From: Sivonenia sp049582005 | GTDB lineage: Bacteria > Cyanobacteriota > Cyanobacteriia > Gloeobacterales > PMM-0068 | Direction: 5' to 3' | DNA length: 10,956 bases | NCBI GenBank assembly: GCA_049582005.1 | Contig: JBAUTB010000122.1 | Location: 1 to 10,956 of the forward strand | Shown: in pieces, positions 1 to 6,477 of the stretch | Layout: each line of letters opens with the position of its first letter | Numbering within the stretch: position 1 is the first letter of the stretch | The notes under the pieces: model-generated | The model's database searches: none | What the model was told of the DNA's origin: nothing | The model's input: the letters and a program-made list of their open reading frames with translations, nothing else | Program-made: the position numbers and the translations under genes

Positions 1-54
1 GATTACCTAACGGATATTGGCAAGCCAAGACGGGTCTTGTCGTTGTAAACCATG

Positions 55-537
55 TTAGCGATGCACACATAATTTCAGAGTATGGAATGGCACATTAGCC
101 AGAGGAGGGAGAGTAAGGGTTAACGCCAAACCCACTCCTAAGAGGGCTTTGTTGTCACCCTGGTGAGCGGTTCCTGGACAAGAGACCTCGTCCGCCTGCT
201 GATAACTGACCATGGTCCCCACCAGAGAGAGTACACTCAACTCGCGACTCTGCTCACAGCCCCTCTTCCCTTGAGGATCTACCTCTGCAAAGTCTTTTAG
301 GGCAATCGTTCGCGCTGAAAAAAGGGGTTTGCCACCTGTCAGAGGCGAGGAAACCAGGTCTGCTGTAGTCCACTACACCTGATAGCCTGCACTGTTCCCC
401 CTCCAGATCAGTTTTCCAAGACTAGGTTGAGCCAGGGTAGGAATAGGCAGCATGAACGGTGCCAAGAGGAGAAAACTCCAGATCCAGCAAGGTAATGCCT
501 GGATCAAGCGGAAACACTCCTTTTGCATTGCTTTCAT
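55..537 (-). pseudogene. Broken gene for a secreted protein (signal peptide, in-frame amber)
   Basis: Reading from ATG at 537 down to TAA at 55 gives about 160 codons in one frame, interrupted once by TAG at 375-373. The first 37 residues form a clear signal peptide: a basic start (MKAMQKECFR), a hydrophobic core (WIWSFLLLAPFMLP) and an A-x-A-like cleavage site at PTLAQ. After the amber codon the same frame continues with protein-like sequence (WTTADLVSSPL, then SVLSLVGTMVSYQQ and a SCPGTAH segment). The Ser-Leu-Val-Gly / Ser-Tyr / Ala-His pattern recalls the periplasmic RsiV/DUF3298-like proteins of cyanobacteria, but this is from memory and weak. The last 25 or so residues do not fit that pattern, which suggests a further frameshift or decay near 140. 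A ribosome site before 537 is poor. Best reading: a nonsense-inactivated gene in tandem behind recD2. Alternatives are read-through of the amber codon or a 54-residue secreted peptide. Confidence 0.45.
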
Positions 538-765
538 CCCACGGGCTAAGCCTCAATATTAAGACAGAGGAGAGAGATCTCGCTTGCTTTAATAGACGGG
601 CATTAGGAACGAACGACTCAGGAGGAGAAATTTGAATCTTGGCGAAGTCTACATGCCAAGGATTAAGCAAGATATTGCTCTTTTTATAGACTCCATAGCC
701 AATTCGGTTCAGGCAATCTACTGCATAGTCTCTTCCCGACTGTGCTTTTTGCCGGAACTAGCCTG

Positions 766-2997
766 CTATGGCGGTGAAGCTTGCCGAAGCCGTTGCTGGA
801 GCAAGGTATAGCGCTGTTTATCTTTTACCTGCCGCACGGCCATGCCAATCGCCTTTTGCGGTCCCACCAGAATCGCTAACTGCTTCGCTCGGGTTAGCCC
901 TGTATAAAGCAGATTTCTCGACAACATCAGGTAGTGCTGCATATAGAGCGGCAGAATCACGACCGGATACTCACTACCCTGAGACTTATGGACCGTCACC
1001 GCCCACGCCAAAGCAATCTCATTCACATCAGCATAGTCATAGCTCACAGGGCGCTCACCAACCTGCACCGTCACTTCCTGTTCTTCCAAGTCAATGCGGG
1101 TAATCGTGCCTAAATCCCCGTTGAACACCTCCCGGTTATAGTCATTCACCTTCTGGATAACGCGGTCGCCTACCCGCAGAATCATGCCTCCCCGCGCTAA
1201 TTCGACTTTTCCGGTCTTGGGGGGATTAATCAATTGCTGCAATACCTGATTCAGATTGCGGGTTCCGACGAAGCCCCGTGTCATCGGACAGAGTACTTGC
1301 ACATCCTGGGCCGGGTCAAACCCCATACTCGGAATCAGATCCGAGATTAATTCTTGAATGGCTTGCACTCCCTGTTCCGGTTCCGGTACATCCAACCATA
1401 AGCAATCGGACTGAGGATTATCTCGGCTGCGCCTGCCGGACACGGAAACGACTTCCACCCTCGGCATCTGTCCTCGATTTATCTGGTGAGCATGACGGAC
1501 GATGGCTGATGCCTGCGCCTGTCGAAACACTTGGGTCAAGCGGATAACGGGAATTCGCCCACTGGCCATCAAATCCTGTAACACTGCCCCTGGTCCCACA
1601 CTCGGTAACTGGTCAATATCCCCCACCAGCAACAGTTGAGCATTAGGAGCAATCGCTTTAATCAGCGAGTTTGCCAGAAAGAGATCTAGCATGGACGCTT
1701 CATCCACGATCACCGCCTCTGCCGGGATCGGATTATTCACTTCCCGCTTAAACTTCATATGTTGCGGGTCAAACTCCAGTAATCGGTGAACGGTCTTGGC
1801 TTCCCGTCCTGCCAATTCGCTTAACCGTTGAGCTGCCCTTCCGGTGGGGGATGCCAGGGCAATAGACTTACCCATCGCTTTCCAGAGGGTAACGATGGTG
1901 CGGGTAGTGGTGGTCTTTCCGGTTCCTGGTCCACCCGTGAGAATAAGCACACGCTCACGGGTAGCCATTTCCACGGCCTGTCGTTGTTGTTCTGACAGGG
2001 GGGTACCCGTTTTCTCCACAAAGCGATCAATCCAGTTTTGGACACGGGGCAAATCTACGCGGAGCGGCTGGCTGAGTAAATACTGGAGCCGTTCTGCTAG
2101 TTTGGATTCCGCATGGAAGAACGGCGGGGCATAACAGGCAACCTCTTGCATCTGTTCGTCTTGGATGTCAGAACGCATCAGTTCTTCATCAACTACCATC
2201 TGCTCTGTCAGGTGCAATACCTGCTCCGGGTTAGGTTGGTGGTCATCGAGCGCCAACCGTTTCACGACCCTTTCCACCAAGGTGTTTTGGGGTAAGAAAC
2301 AATGGCCCTCTTCCCCCGCTTCGCCCAGGACATGCAAAATGCCACTGCGGTAACGGAATTCGGAATCCGACGCAATTCCTAAATTGCGGGCAATCGCATC
2401 GGCAGTGACAAAGCCAATCCCATAAACATCGGTGGCCAGTTGATAGGGATTTTTCGTGACTACCGCAATCGAGTCATCCCCATACTGCTTGTAAATCTTG
2501 ACGGCATAGGTAGTGGAGACCCCATGCCCTTGGAGAAATAGCATCACTTCCTTGATCGCTTTCTGGGTTGCCCAAGCCGTTTGAATCATCTTGACCCGTT
2601 TATGGGCAATGCCAGGGACTTCAATTAAGCGTTCAATCTGGTGTTCGATAACATCAAGAGTGTCCAACTCGAAGTAAGCCACAATGCGTCGGGCGGTGAC
2701 AGGTCCGACCCCCTTAATCAAGCCACTGCCTAAATATTTCTCAATTCCGGTCAGAGTAGCGGGTTTGGTCTCCCGATATTGAGTCACCTGAAACTGAGAA
2801 CCGTATTTGGGATGCTCGCGCCAGATACCTGTCAGTTGCAACGTCTGCCCTGGCTGGATATGGGCAAAGTTGCCGATAATGGTAATCGGTTCTCTGGCGC
2901 GGGGTGCTTTGAGACGAGCAACCGTATAGCCTGACTCCTCAGAGTGATAGGTCAAACGCTCCACAACCCCCTGTAATTGTTCTGATTGTTGATTCAT
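766..2997 (-). CDS. recD2: RecD2-type ATP-dependent DNA helicase (RecD/TraA family)
   Basis: This 743-residue protein is a superfamily 1B 5'-3' DNA helicase of the RecD2 kind, which works without RecBC and is linked to DNA repair and replication-fork maintenance. The N-terminal OB-like part (about 1-85) is followed by helix-hairpin-helix motifs (LGSGLIKGVGPVTARRI at 89-105, IEVPGIAHKR at 125-134). The helicase core shows Walker A GGPGTGKTT (355-363), Walker B VDEASMLD (431-438), motif III VGDIDQLPSVGPG (458-470), LTQVFRQ (487-493), VTVHKSQGSEYP (668-679) and YTGLTRAKQ (698-706). Length is normal for the family and the ATG start gives the usual N-terminus; no good Shine-Dalgarno is visible. 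Residues about 518-526 (SVSGRRSRD) come from a short repeat absent from the homologues I recall, in a variable loop between motif IV and DCLWL, so activity is probably kept. It is transcribed away from the kinase at 3305. Function is secure by motif. Confidence 0.96.
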   Translation of the reverse strand: MNQQSEQLQGVVERLTYHSEESGYTVARLKAPRAREPITIIGNFAHIQPGQTLQLTGIWREHPKYGSQFQVTQYRETKPATLTGIEKYLGSGLIKGVGPVTARRIVAYFELDTLDVIEHQIERLIEVPGIAHKRVKMIQTAWATQKAIKEVMLFLQGHGVSTTYAVKIYKQYGDDSIAVVTKNPYQLATDVYGIGFVTADAIARNLGIASDSEFRYRSGILHVLGEAGEEGHCFLPQNTLVERVVKRLALDDHQPNPEQVLHLTEQMVVDEELMRSDIQDEQMQEVACYAPPFFHAESKLAERLQYLLSQPLRVDLPRVQNWIDRFVEKTGTPLSEQQRQAVEMATRERVLILTGGPGTGKTTTTRTIVTLWKAMGKSIALASPTGRAAQRLSELAGREAKTVHRLLEFDPQHMKFKREVNNPIPAEAVIVDEASMLDLFLANSLIKAIAPNAQLLLVGDIDQLPSVGPGAVLQDLMASGRIPVIRLTQVFRQAQASAIVRHAHQINRGQMPRVEVVSVSGRRSRDNPQSDCLWLDVPEPEQGVQAIQELISDLIPSMGFDPAQDVQVLCPMTRGFVGTRNLNQVLQQLINPPKTGKVELARGGMILRVGDRVIQKVNDYNREVFNGDLGTITRIDLEEQEVTVQVGERPVSYDYADVNEIALAWAVTVHKSQGSEYPVVILPLYMQHYLMLSRNLLYTGLTRAKQLAILVGPQKAIGMAVRQVKDKQRYTLLQQRLRQASPP
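1421..1445. repeat. Small dispersed repeat inside recD2 (copy 1)
   Basis: The 25 bases here are identical to 7959-7983, beginning TCTCGGCTGCGCC and ending GGACACGG; identity stops at both edges. On the coding strand it encodes S-V-S-G-R-R-S-R-D in the RecD2 protein. Removing 21-24 bases would leave a reading frame that joins VEVVS directly to DNPQSDCLW, close to how I remember cyanobacterial RecD2. It resembles the small mobile dispersed repeats described in Nostoc and relatives; family assignment is inference. Confidence 0.75.
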
Positions 2998-3304
2998 CGT
3001 AAATTAGCCGGAACTGCCAACCCCTTTACCCTTAGTTTAGGCGGGTGGAATATCCAGGCAAGAGTCTCAGCAGTTATAACCCCCTCCGCATAGCTTATTG
3101 GTTGCCCTAAGCGCTAGACGCACGCTATGTGAGCGCACCGATAGTTAGTTAAAATCTTTCCCATCCTAAAGACTTCTAGGTCTCCAGAGCCTTTTGCTCT
3201 ACTTGGATTTTTCATACATGAGCAAGATTGCGATATCCCAAACACAGGAGAGTATACTTTCTGCATTGGATAAGGCTGAATACTGCCTATAAGGATTCAC
3301 TATC
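2998..3304. other. Divergent intergenic region, recD2 / kinase
   Basis: These 307 bases separate two divergent genes and should hold both promoters. For recD2 (minus strand) a weak sigma70-like pair is TTGCCT (3061-3056) and TAAACT (3039-3034) with a 16-base spacer. For the kinase (plus) a TATACT box lies at 3253-3258 with a poor TTGCGA at 3228-3233, 19 bases upstream. No open reading frame, RNA gene or strong hairpin was recognised; short imperfect palindromes near 3108-3135 and 3168-3182 are not convincing. All promoter calls are pattern matches only. Confidence 0.35.
3291..3295 (+). promoter_or_regulatory. Shine-Dalgarno of the GAF-PAS kinase
   Basis: AAGGA lies 9 bases before the ATG at 3305 and is the best ribosome site in this leader, so it fixes the start of the kinase. 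The overlapping string TATAAGGA could be mistaken for a -10 box, but it is too close to the ATG. Confidence 0.6.
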
Positions 3305-4939
3305 ATGCAGCCTAGAGAAGAGCAGGATGCATCGAATACAACCTCCGGACATAAAGAACAGCGGGCTCTAGAGGTTTTATCCTCTCTGAGTTATCGAACG
3401 GGTGAACTCAGTCGTTACCTCCAGGAAGTTGCGCAAGGGGTTAGTGAACTGATTGGGCTGGATTGGTCTACGGTCACCCTCTGCCGGAATGGGCAAGAGC
3501 GAGTCCTAGCAAGCACCCTTGATCTGGGTGAATCGGGGAATCAAGTTTATTCCCTACACGGAACCTTGACGGGCACGGTCGTTGCCACAGGCTGTTCCTT
3601 GGTTGTTGAAGATACGGCCACTGCCAAAGAACATGGGGAAGCTCCCGATGGCTACCGAGCCTACCTAGGGGTACCTCTACTAATGCCCACAGGGGAAGTG
3701 ATTGGCACGATTTGTTCCTTTCATCACCAGCCACGCCATTTCACACCCGAAGAGGTCAAAATGGCTGAAATCTTTGCTGAACGGGCTGCCACAGCCATTG
3801 ATAACTATCAGCTCTACCAGCGACAGCAGGAGATTAACAAGCAGCTAGAAATTGAGATTAGGGAGCGGAAAGAGTTTGAGAAAGCGTTACAGGCGAGTGA
3901 AGAACGGCTGCGTCAAATTTCTGACAACATCCAACAAGTTCTGTGGATGTACGCTGAGGATGGCAAGCCCCTCTATATCAGTCCTGCTTTTGAGAAAATC
4001 TGGCAGCAGTCCTGTGCGCACTGGTATGAAAACCCAAGCATCTGGTGGGAGGCGATTCATCCTGAAGACAAGGAGCGTGTTCAGGCAGAGTTTAAGCAAT
4101 CGGCGGAATTCAAAGAAGAGTACCGCATTGTTCGCCCCGATGGCTCGGTGCGGATCATCTTCGACCAAGCATTTCCAATACGAGATGAAAAAGGACGAAT
4201 CTGCCGGATTGCCGGAATTGCAGAAGATATCACCGAGCGGAAGCAGGCCCAACAGGAAATGTTGAAAGCGTTTGCCTCGCTGGCAGAGGTGGGGGAGCTG
4301 GCCGCCATGATTGTGCATGAGTTGCGCAATCCCTTGACCACGGTGCTGATGGGGTTGAATGCCTTTAAGAAGATACCTCTACCGAACCCTGCGAGAGAGC
4401 GTCTTGCCTTATCCTTGGACGAAGCAGAACGGATACGGAATCTGTTGAGCGAGATTTTGCTCTATGCCAAACCTCAGTCACTCCAATTCTCTACCTTAGA
4501 ACTGAACGAATTCATAACCGAAATTCTTGGCCCAATTCGGATGATGCCATCAGCCATGAACAGACAAATTATATTTATTCCATCCCCCACCTCAGTCCAT
4601 ATCATGGGTGATAAGGATAAGCTCAAACAGGTTTTTATCAATCTCATAGATAATGCATGCGATGCAGTAAAGGAAGGTGAAACTGTTACCTGGAGCGTAG
4701 ATACAGATATCATTACGCAGTGGGTTGATATCCAAATTCACAATGGTGGCAACCCCATTTCACCGGAGTTATTACCGAAAATCACCAAACCGTTTTACAC
4801 TACAAAATCTTCTGGCACAGGCTTGGGACTTGCCATTGTTAAACGGATTGTAGATGCTCACGGTGGAGAACTTTCCTTCACCTCTTCTGCATTGGAAGGA
4901 ACCATCGTGAGCGTACGTTTGCCGCTAAGCCAAAATTAA
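3305..4939 (+). CDS. Soluble GAF-PAS sensor histidine kinase, orphan
   Basis: A 544-residue two-component sensor kinase without membrane segments, so it should sense a cytoplasmic signal. A GAF domain covers about 20-170 (GTICSFHHQPRHFTPEE near its end), followed by a charged coiled linker (about 170-205) and a PAS/PAC domain (about 200-313, ending IAGIAEDITERK). The HisKA helix carries the phospho-accepting His338 in VHELRNPL. The ATPase domain has the N box NLIDNACDAV (446-455), an F box KPFYTTK (496-501 region) and the G2 box SSGTGLGLAIV (502-512). The G1 box reads HNGGNPI instead of D-x-G-x-G, a variant I recall in this GHKL subgroup. No cysteine of the phytochrome chromophore type stands out in the GAF part, so a bilin cofactor is not supported. 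No response regulator lies next to it; the only one in the window belongs to another operon on the opposite strand. The signal and the partner are unknown. Confidence 0.93.
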   Translation: MQPREEQDASNTTSGHKEQRALEVLSSLSYRTGELSRYLQEVAQGVSELIGLDWSTVTLCRNGQERVLASTLDLGESGNQVYSLHGTLTGTVVATGCSLVVEDTATAKEHGEAPDGYRAYLGVPLLMPTGEVIGTICSFHHQPRHFTPEEVKMAEIFAERAATAIDNYQLYQRQQEINKQLEIEIRERKEFEKALQASEERLRQISDNIQQVLWMYAEDGKPLYISPAFEKIWQQSCAHWYENPSIWWEAIHPEDKERVQAEFKQSAEFKEEYRIVRPDGSVRIIFDQAFPIRDEKGRICRIAGIAEDITERKQAQQEMLKAFASLAEVGELAAMIVHELRNPLTTVLMGLNAFKKIPLPNPARERLALSLDEAERIRNLLSEILLYAKPQSLQFSTLELNEFITEILGPIRMMPSAMNRQIIFIPSPTSVHIMGDKDKLKQVFINLIDNACDAVKEGETVTWSVDTDIITQWVDIQIHNGGNPISPELLPKITKPFYTTKSSGTGLGLAIVKRIVDAHGGELSFTSSALEGTIVSVRLPLSQN

Positions 4940-5031
4940 GCGAACATCATGCTCTTTCTGATAATCCAACGATACTGCGTTTTTCGCTGACTTCATCTAC
5001 ATCCCTATGTCCTTTGGATCGTCTCAAAAGT

Positions 5032-5042
5032 GTGTCAAACAC
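5032..5042 (-). terminator. Possible weak terminator hairpin after hicA
   Basis: Directly behind the hicA stop codon, GTGT and ACAC arms flank a 3-base loop, and on the minus strand the sequence ACTTTTG follows. The stem has only four pairs, so termination is doubtful. It lies between the convergent kinase and hicA. Confidence 0.2.
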
Positions 5043-5043
5043 C

Positions 5044-5268
5044 TTACAGTAGAGCTTTGAACTCTTCCACACCTAAACCAGCTTGCCGGATAATGGTACG
5101 GAGAGTTCCTTTTGCAACCTCATCATGATCTGGAACAGTTATCCGACGATATGGTGGCTCCGTATTCCGCAGGACAATATGACTACCCCGTTGTCGGTCA
5201 ACCTCATATCCAATCTTGCCAAGCGCTTTCACTACCTCACGGCCTGATACTCGTGGCAAGTAGCTCAC
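5044..5268 (-). CDS. hicA: HicA-family mRNA interferase toxin
   Basis: A 74-residue HicA (YcfA-like) protein with a double-stranded-RNA-binding fold, expected to cleave mRNA when not held by its antitoxin. It starts with the usual GREVVKALGKIGYEVDRQRG stretch and has the catalytic His30 in GSHIVLR, followed by ITVPDHDEVAKGTLRTIIRQAG, which is the typical C-terminal half. The start codon is GTG at 5268-5266 and overlaps the TGA of the upstream antitoxin gene as GTGA, so translational coupling is likely. Length is normal for the family and no key residue is missing, so the toxin looks intact. The antitoxin comes first in the pair, the arrangement seen in many cyanobacterial HicBA loci and the reverse of E. 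coli hicAB. Confidence 0.93.
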   Translation of the reverse strand: MSYLPRVSGREVVKALGKIGYEVDRQRGSHIVLRNTEPPYRRITVPDHDEVAKGTLRTIIRQAGLGVEEFKALL

Positions 5269-5480
5269 GCAACGACCTCAACAATTTCTTCAGAAATTGG
5301 TGGGGGAATCGGTTCTCCATGAGCAGCTAAGCTTTCTAAATAAGCTGCTATTGCGTCCTTAATATTATCGATTGCTTCGACACGAGTTCGACCTTGAGCA
5401 ATACAACCTGGTAATGCTGGAACCTCAACAATATAGATTCCATCTTCGTCCGGCTCAATTATGACGCGGTACTTTACCAT
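5265..5480 (-). CDS. hicB: HicB-family antitoxin, short form
   Basis: This 71-residue protein is a HicB-like antitoxin with a partial RNase-H-like fold that binds and neutralises HicA. The pattern YRVIIEPDEDGIYIVEVPALPGCIAQG followed by an EAIDNIKDAIAAYLESL helix is diagnostic. The protein lacks the C-terminal ribbon-helix-helix or helix-turn-helix DNA-binding domain found in longer HicB proteins, so it may not repress its own promoter in the usual way; this is inferred from length only. ATG at 5480 is the start; a poor AGGG motif lies upstream. It precedes hicA and overlaps it by 4 bases, forming a two-gene operon. A TATAAT box at 5518-5513 could drive the pair. Confidence 0.93.
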   Translation of the reverse strand: MVKYRVIIEPDEDGIYIVEVPALPGCIAQGRTRVEAIDNIKDAIAAYLESLAAHGEPIPPPISEEIVEVVA

Positions 5481-5512
5481 ATGTTGCCCTAACTGTTTCT
5501 AACTATCGCTTA

Positions 5513-5543
5513 ATTATATCCTGAGATTATTGGCCAGTGTCTA
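5513..5543 (-). promoter_or_regulatory. Candidate sigma70-type promoter of hicBA
   Basis: On the minus strand a perfect TATAAT (5518-5513) follows TAGACA (5543-5538, five of six bases of TTGACA) after a 19-base spacer, which is slightly long. It points to hicB, 33 bases before the ATG. Between box and gene, CTAACT occurs twice with a 4-base gap (about 5488-5503 on the plus strand), a possible operator. Confidence 0.5.
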
Positions 5544-5647
5544 CGTAACAATTTAGAATTTCTGTCTCCCATTAAAAAAATACTTTCATGCGCTTTTAGA
5601 TTGAAGTTCAACTACTTTGAAAAACTTGTACTCAAAATTATCTAAGT

Positions 5648-5665
5648 TGTCTCATGGTAGAGACA
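5648..5665 (-). terminator. Possible terminator of the kinase-regulator operon
   Basis: TGTCTC and GAGACA form a perfect 6-pair stem around a 6-base loop. On the minus strand the stem is followed, after about 11 bases, by ATTTTG. It lies 120 bases behind the regulator stop. The stem is short and the T-run late, so the call is tentative. Confidence 0.25.
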
Positions 5666-5695
5666 CAAGGGTAAAGTATCTAACCGCACCACAAT

Positions 5696-5770
5696 TTAAT
5701 CCGCCTCATTTTCCTGAATGGCTGTTTCAATCTCATCAGGATTGGCTTCGTAGTAAACCCATGCATTGCT
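5696..5770 (-). pseudogene. 3' remnant resembling a DUF433-type antitoxin
   Basis: The frame between a TGA (5773-5771) and the TAA at 5698-5696 encodes 24 residues, including AWVYYEANPDEIETAIQENE and ending in AD. The Tyr-Tyr-x-x-x-Pro-x-Glu-Ile-Glu pattern with an acidic tail is how the C-terminus of DUF433 antitoxin-like proteins usually looks (for example ALAYYYANPEEIE). No start codon and no upstream DUF433 sequence remain, because the regulator gene ends only 15 bases further upstream. I infer that a toxin-antitoxin gene was cut here by recombination. It is too short for certainty. Confidence 0.4.
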
Positions 5771-5787
5771 TCATCCTATTGTGTCAG

Positions 5788-6477
5788 TTACTCCCGTTGC
5801 TCGCGCAAGACATAACCTACCCCACGCACAGTATGAATCAAGCGCTTCTCGTTATGTTCTTCTAACTTGAGGCGTAGATAGCGAATATAGACCTCAATGA
5901 TATTGGAATCGCCCATAAAATCGTATCCCCAAACCTTCGCCAGTAGCTGATCTCGGGTAACCACTTGCCGGGGATGGCTGAGGAGATACTGCAAAAGGTC
6001 AAATTCTTTGGCCGTCAGATCGATGGCCCGTTGGTTTCGAAAGACCTCGCGCGTAAGGCGATGGAGGCTTAAGTCTTCAAATTGCAACAGATCCGCATCC
6101 AGTTCATGGGTGCGCCGCAAATGAGCACGAATCCTGGCGAGTAATTCTTCAATGCTGAACGGTTTGACCAGGTAATCATCCGCTCCAGCATCTAAACCTA
6201 CTACCCGATCCCCCACCTCATCTTTAGCGGTTAGCAAAATAATCGGTGTCTTATTCCCCGTTGCTCGCAGCCGACGACACACCTCTACTCCCGTCAAACC
6301 AGGCAACATCCAATCCAGAATCGCCAAATCAGGCGACGACTCGCGGGCTAGGGTGAGTCCCTCTATGCCATCATGGGCCACACTGAGGCGGTAGCCTTCA
6401 CTGCCCAGTTCCAGTTCTAGAAACCGGGCTAGCTTGACTTCATCTTCAACCAGGAGGATATGGGCTGTTGTCATCAT
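5788..6477 (-). CDS. OmpR-family DNA-binding response regulator
   Basis: A 229-residue transcription factor with an N-terminal receiver domain (about 5-118) and a C-terminal winged helix-turn-helix (about 130-226). The acidic pocket EDE (11-13), the phospho-accepting Asp55 in ILDWMLPG, Thr83 in LLTAKDE and Lys105 in LVKPFS are all present. The DNA-binding half shows LTAKEFDLLQYLLSHP, VWGYDF and TVRGVGYVLRE, typical of the family, including the cyanobacterial ManR/RppA(NrsR) group. I cannot say which of these it matches best, so no symbol is given. Its ATG overlaps the TGA of the upstream kinase gene as ATGA, so the two are translationally coupled and this kinase is very likely its partner. 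A second ATG directly follows the first (MM). Targets are unknown; autoregulation of the operon is plausible. Confidence 0.95.
   Translation of the reverse strand: MMTTAHILLVEDEVKLARFLELELGSEGYRLSVAHDGIEGLTLARESSPDLAILDWMLPGLTGVEVCRRLRATGNKTPIILLTAKDEVGDRVVGLDAGADDYLVKPFSIEELLARIRAHLRRTHELDADLLQFEDLSLHRLTREVFRNQRAIDLTAKEFDLLQYLLSHPRQVVTRDQLLAKVWGYDFMGDSNIIEVYIRYLRLKLEEHNEKRLIHTVRGVGYVLREQRE

Larger units (their letters stand above)
5481..5787. other. Intergenic stretch between hicB and the regulator gene
   Basis: This 307-base stretch holds the hicBA promoter candidate, an AT-rich segment around 5570-5640, a small hairpin at 5648-5665 and a 24-codon gene remnant at 5696-5770, each listed separately. 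The plus-strand open frame that runs from 5617 into the regulator gene shows no family features and lies antisense to a real gene, so it is not called. No RNA gene was recognised. Confidence 0.5.

Noticed and set aside
422..670. Minus-strand open frame of 82 codons from a TTG
   Set aside because: It overlaps the signal-peptide frame ending at 55 in another register, lacks ATG/GTG and a ribosome site, and shows no family features. The frame with the signal peptide is the better candidate, although an old remnant cannot be excluded.
751..3015. GCCGGAACT at 751-759 and 3007-3015, direct repeats flanking recD2
   Set aside because: Nine bases is short enough to occur by chance in the flanks, and nothing suggests that recD2 was inserted as a unit.
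3266..3293. TTGGAT / TATAAG with 16-base spacer as kinase promoter
   Set aside because: Transcription would begin within a few bases of the ATG, and the TATAAGGA string is better explained as the ribosome-binding site.
3887..4318. Minus-strand open frame of 143 codons inside the GAF-PAS kinase
   Set aside because: Shadow of a clearly conserved kinase gene with all motifs on the plus strand.
5617..5865. Plus-strand open frame of 82 codons
   Set aside because: It crosses the antitoxin remnant and runs antisense into the response regulator gene; the translation has no recognisable feature.
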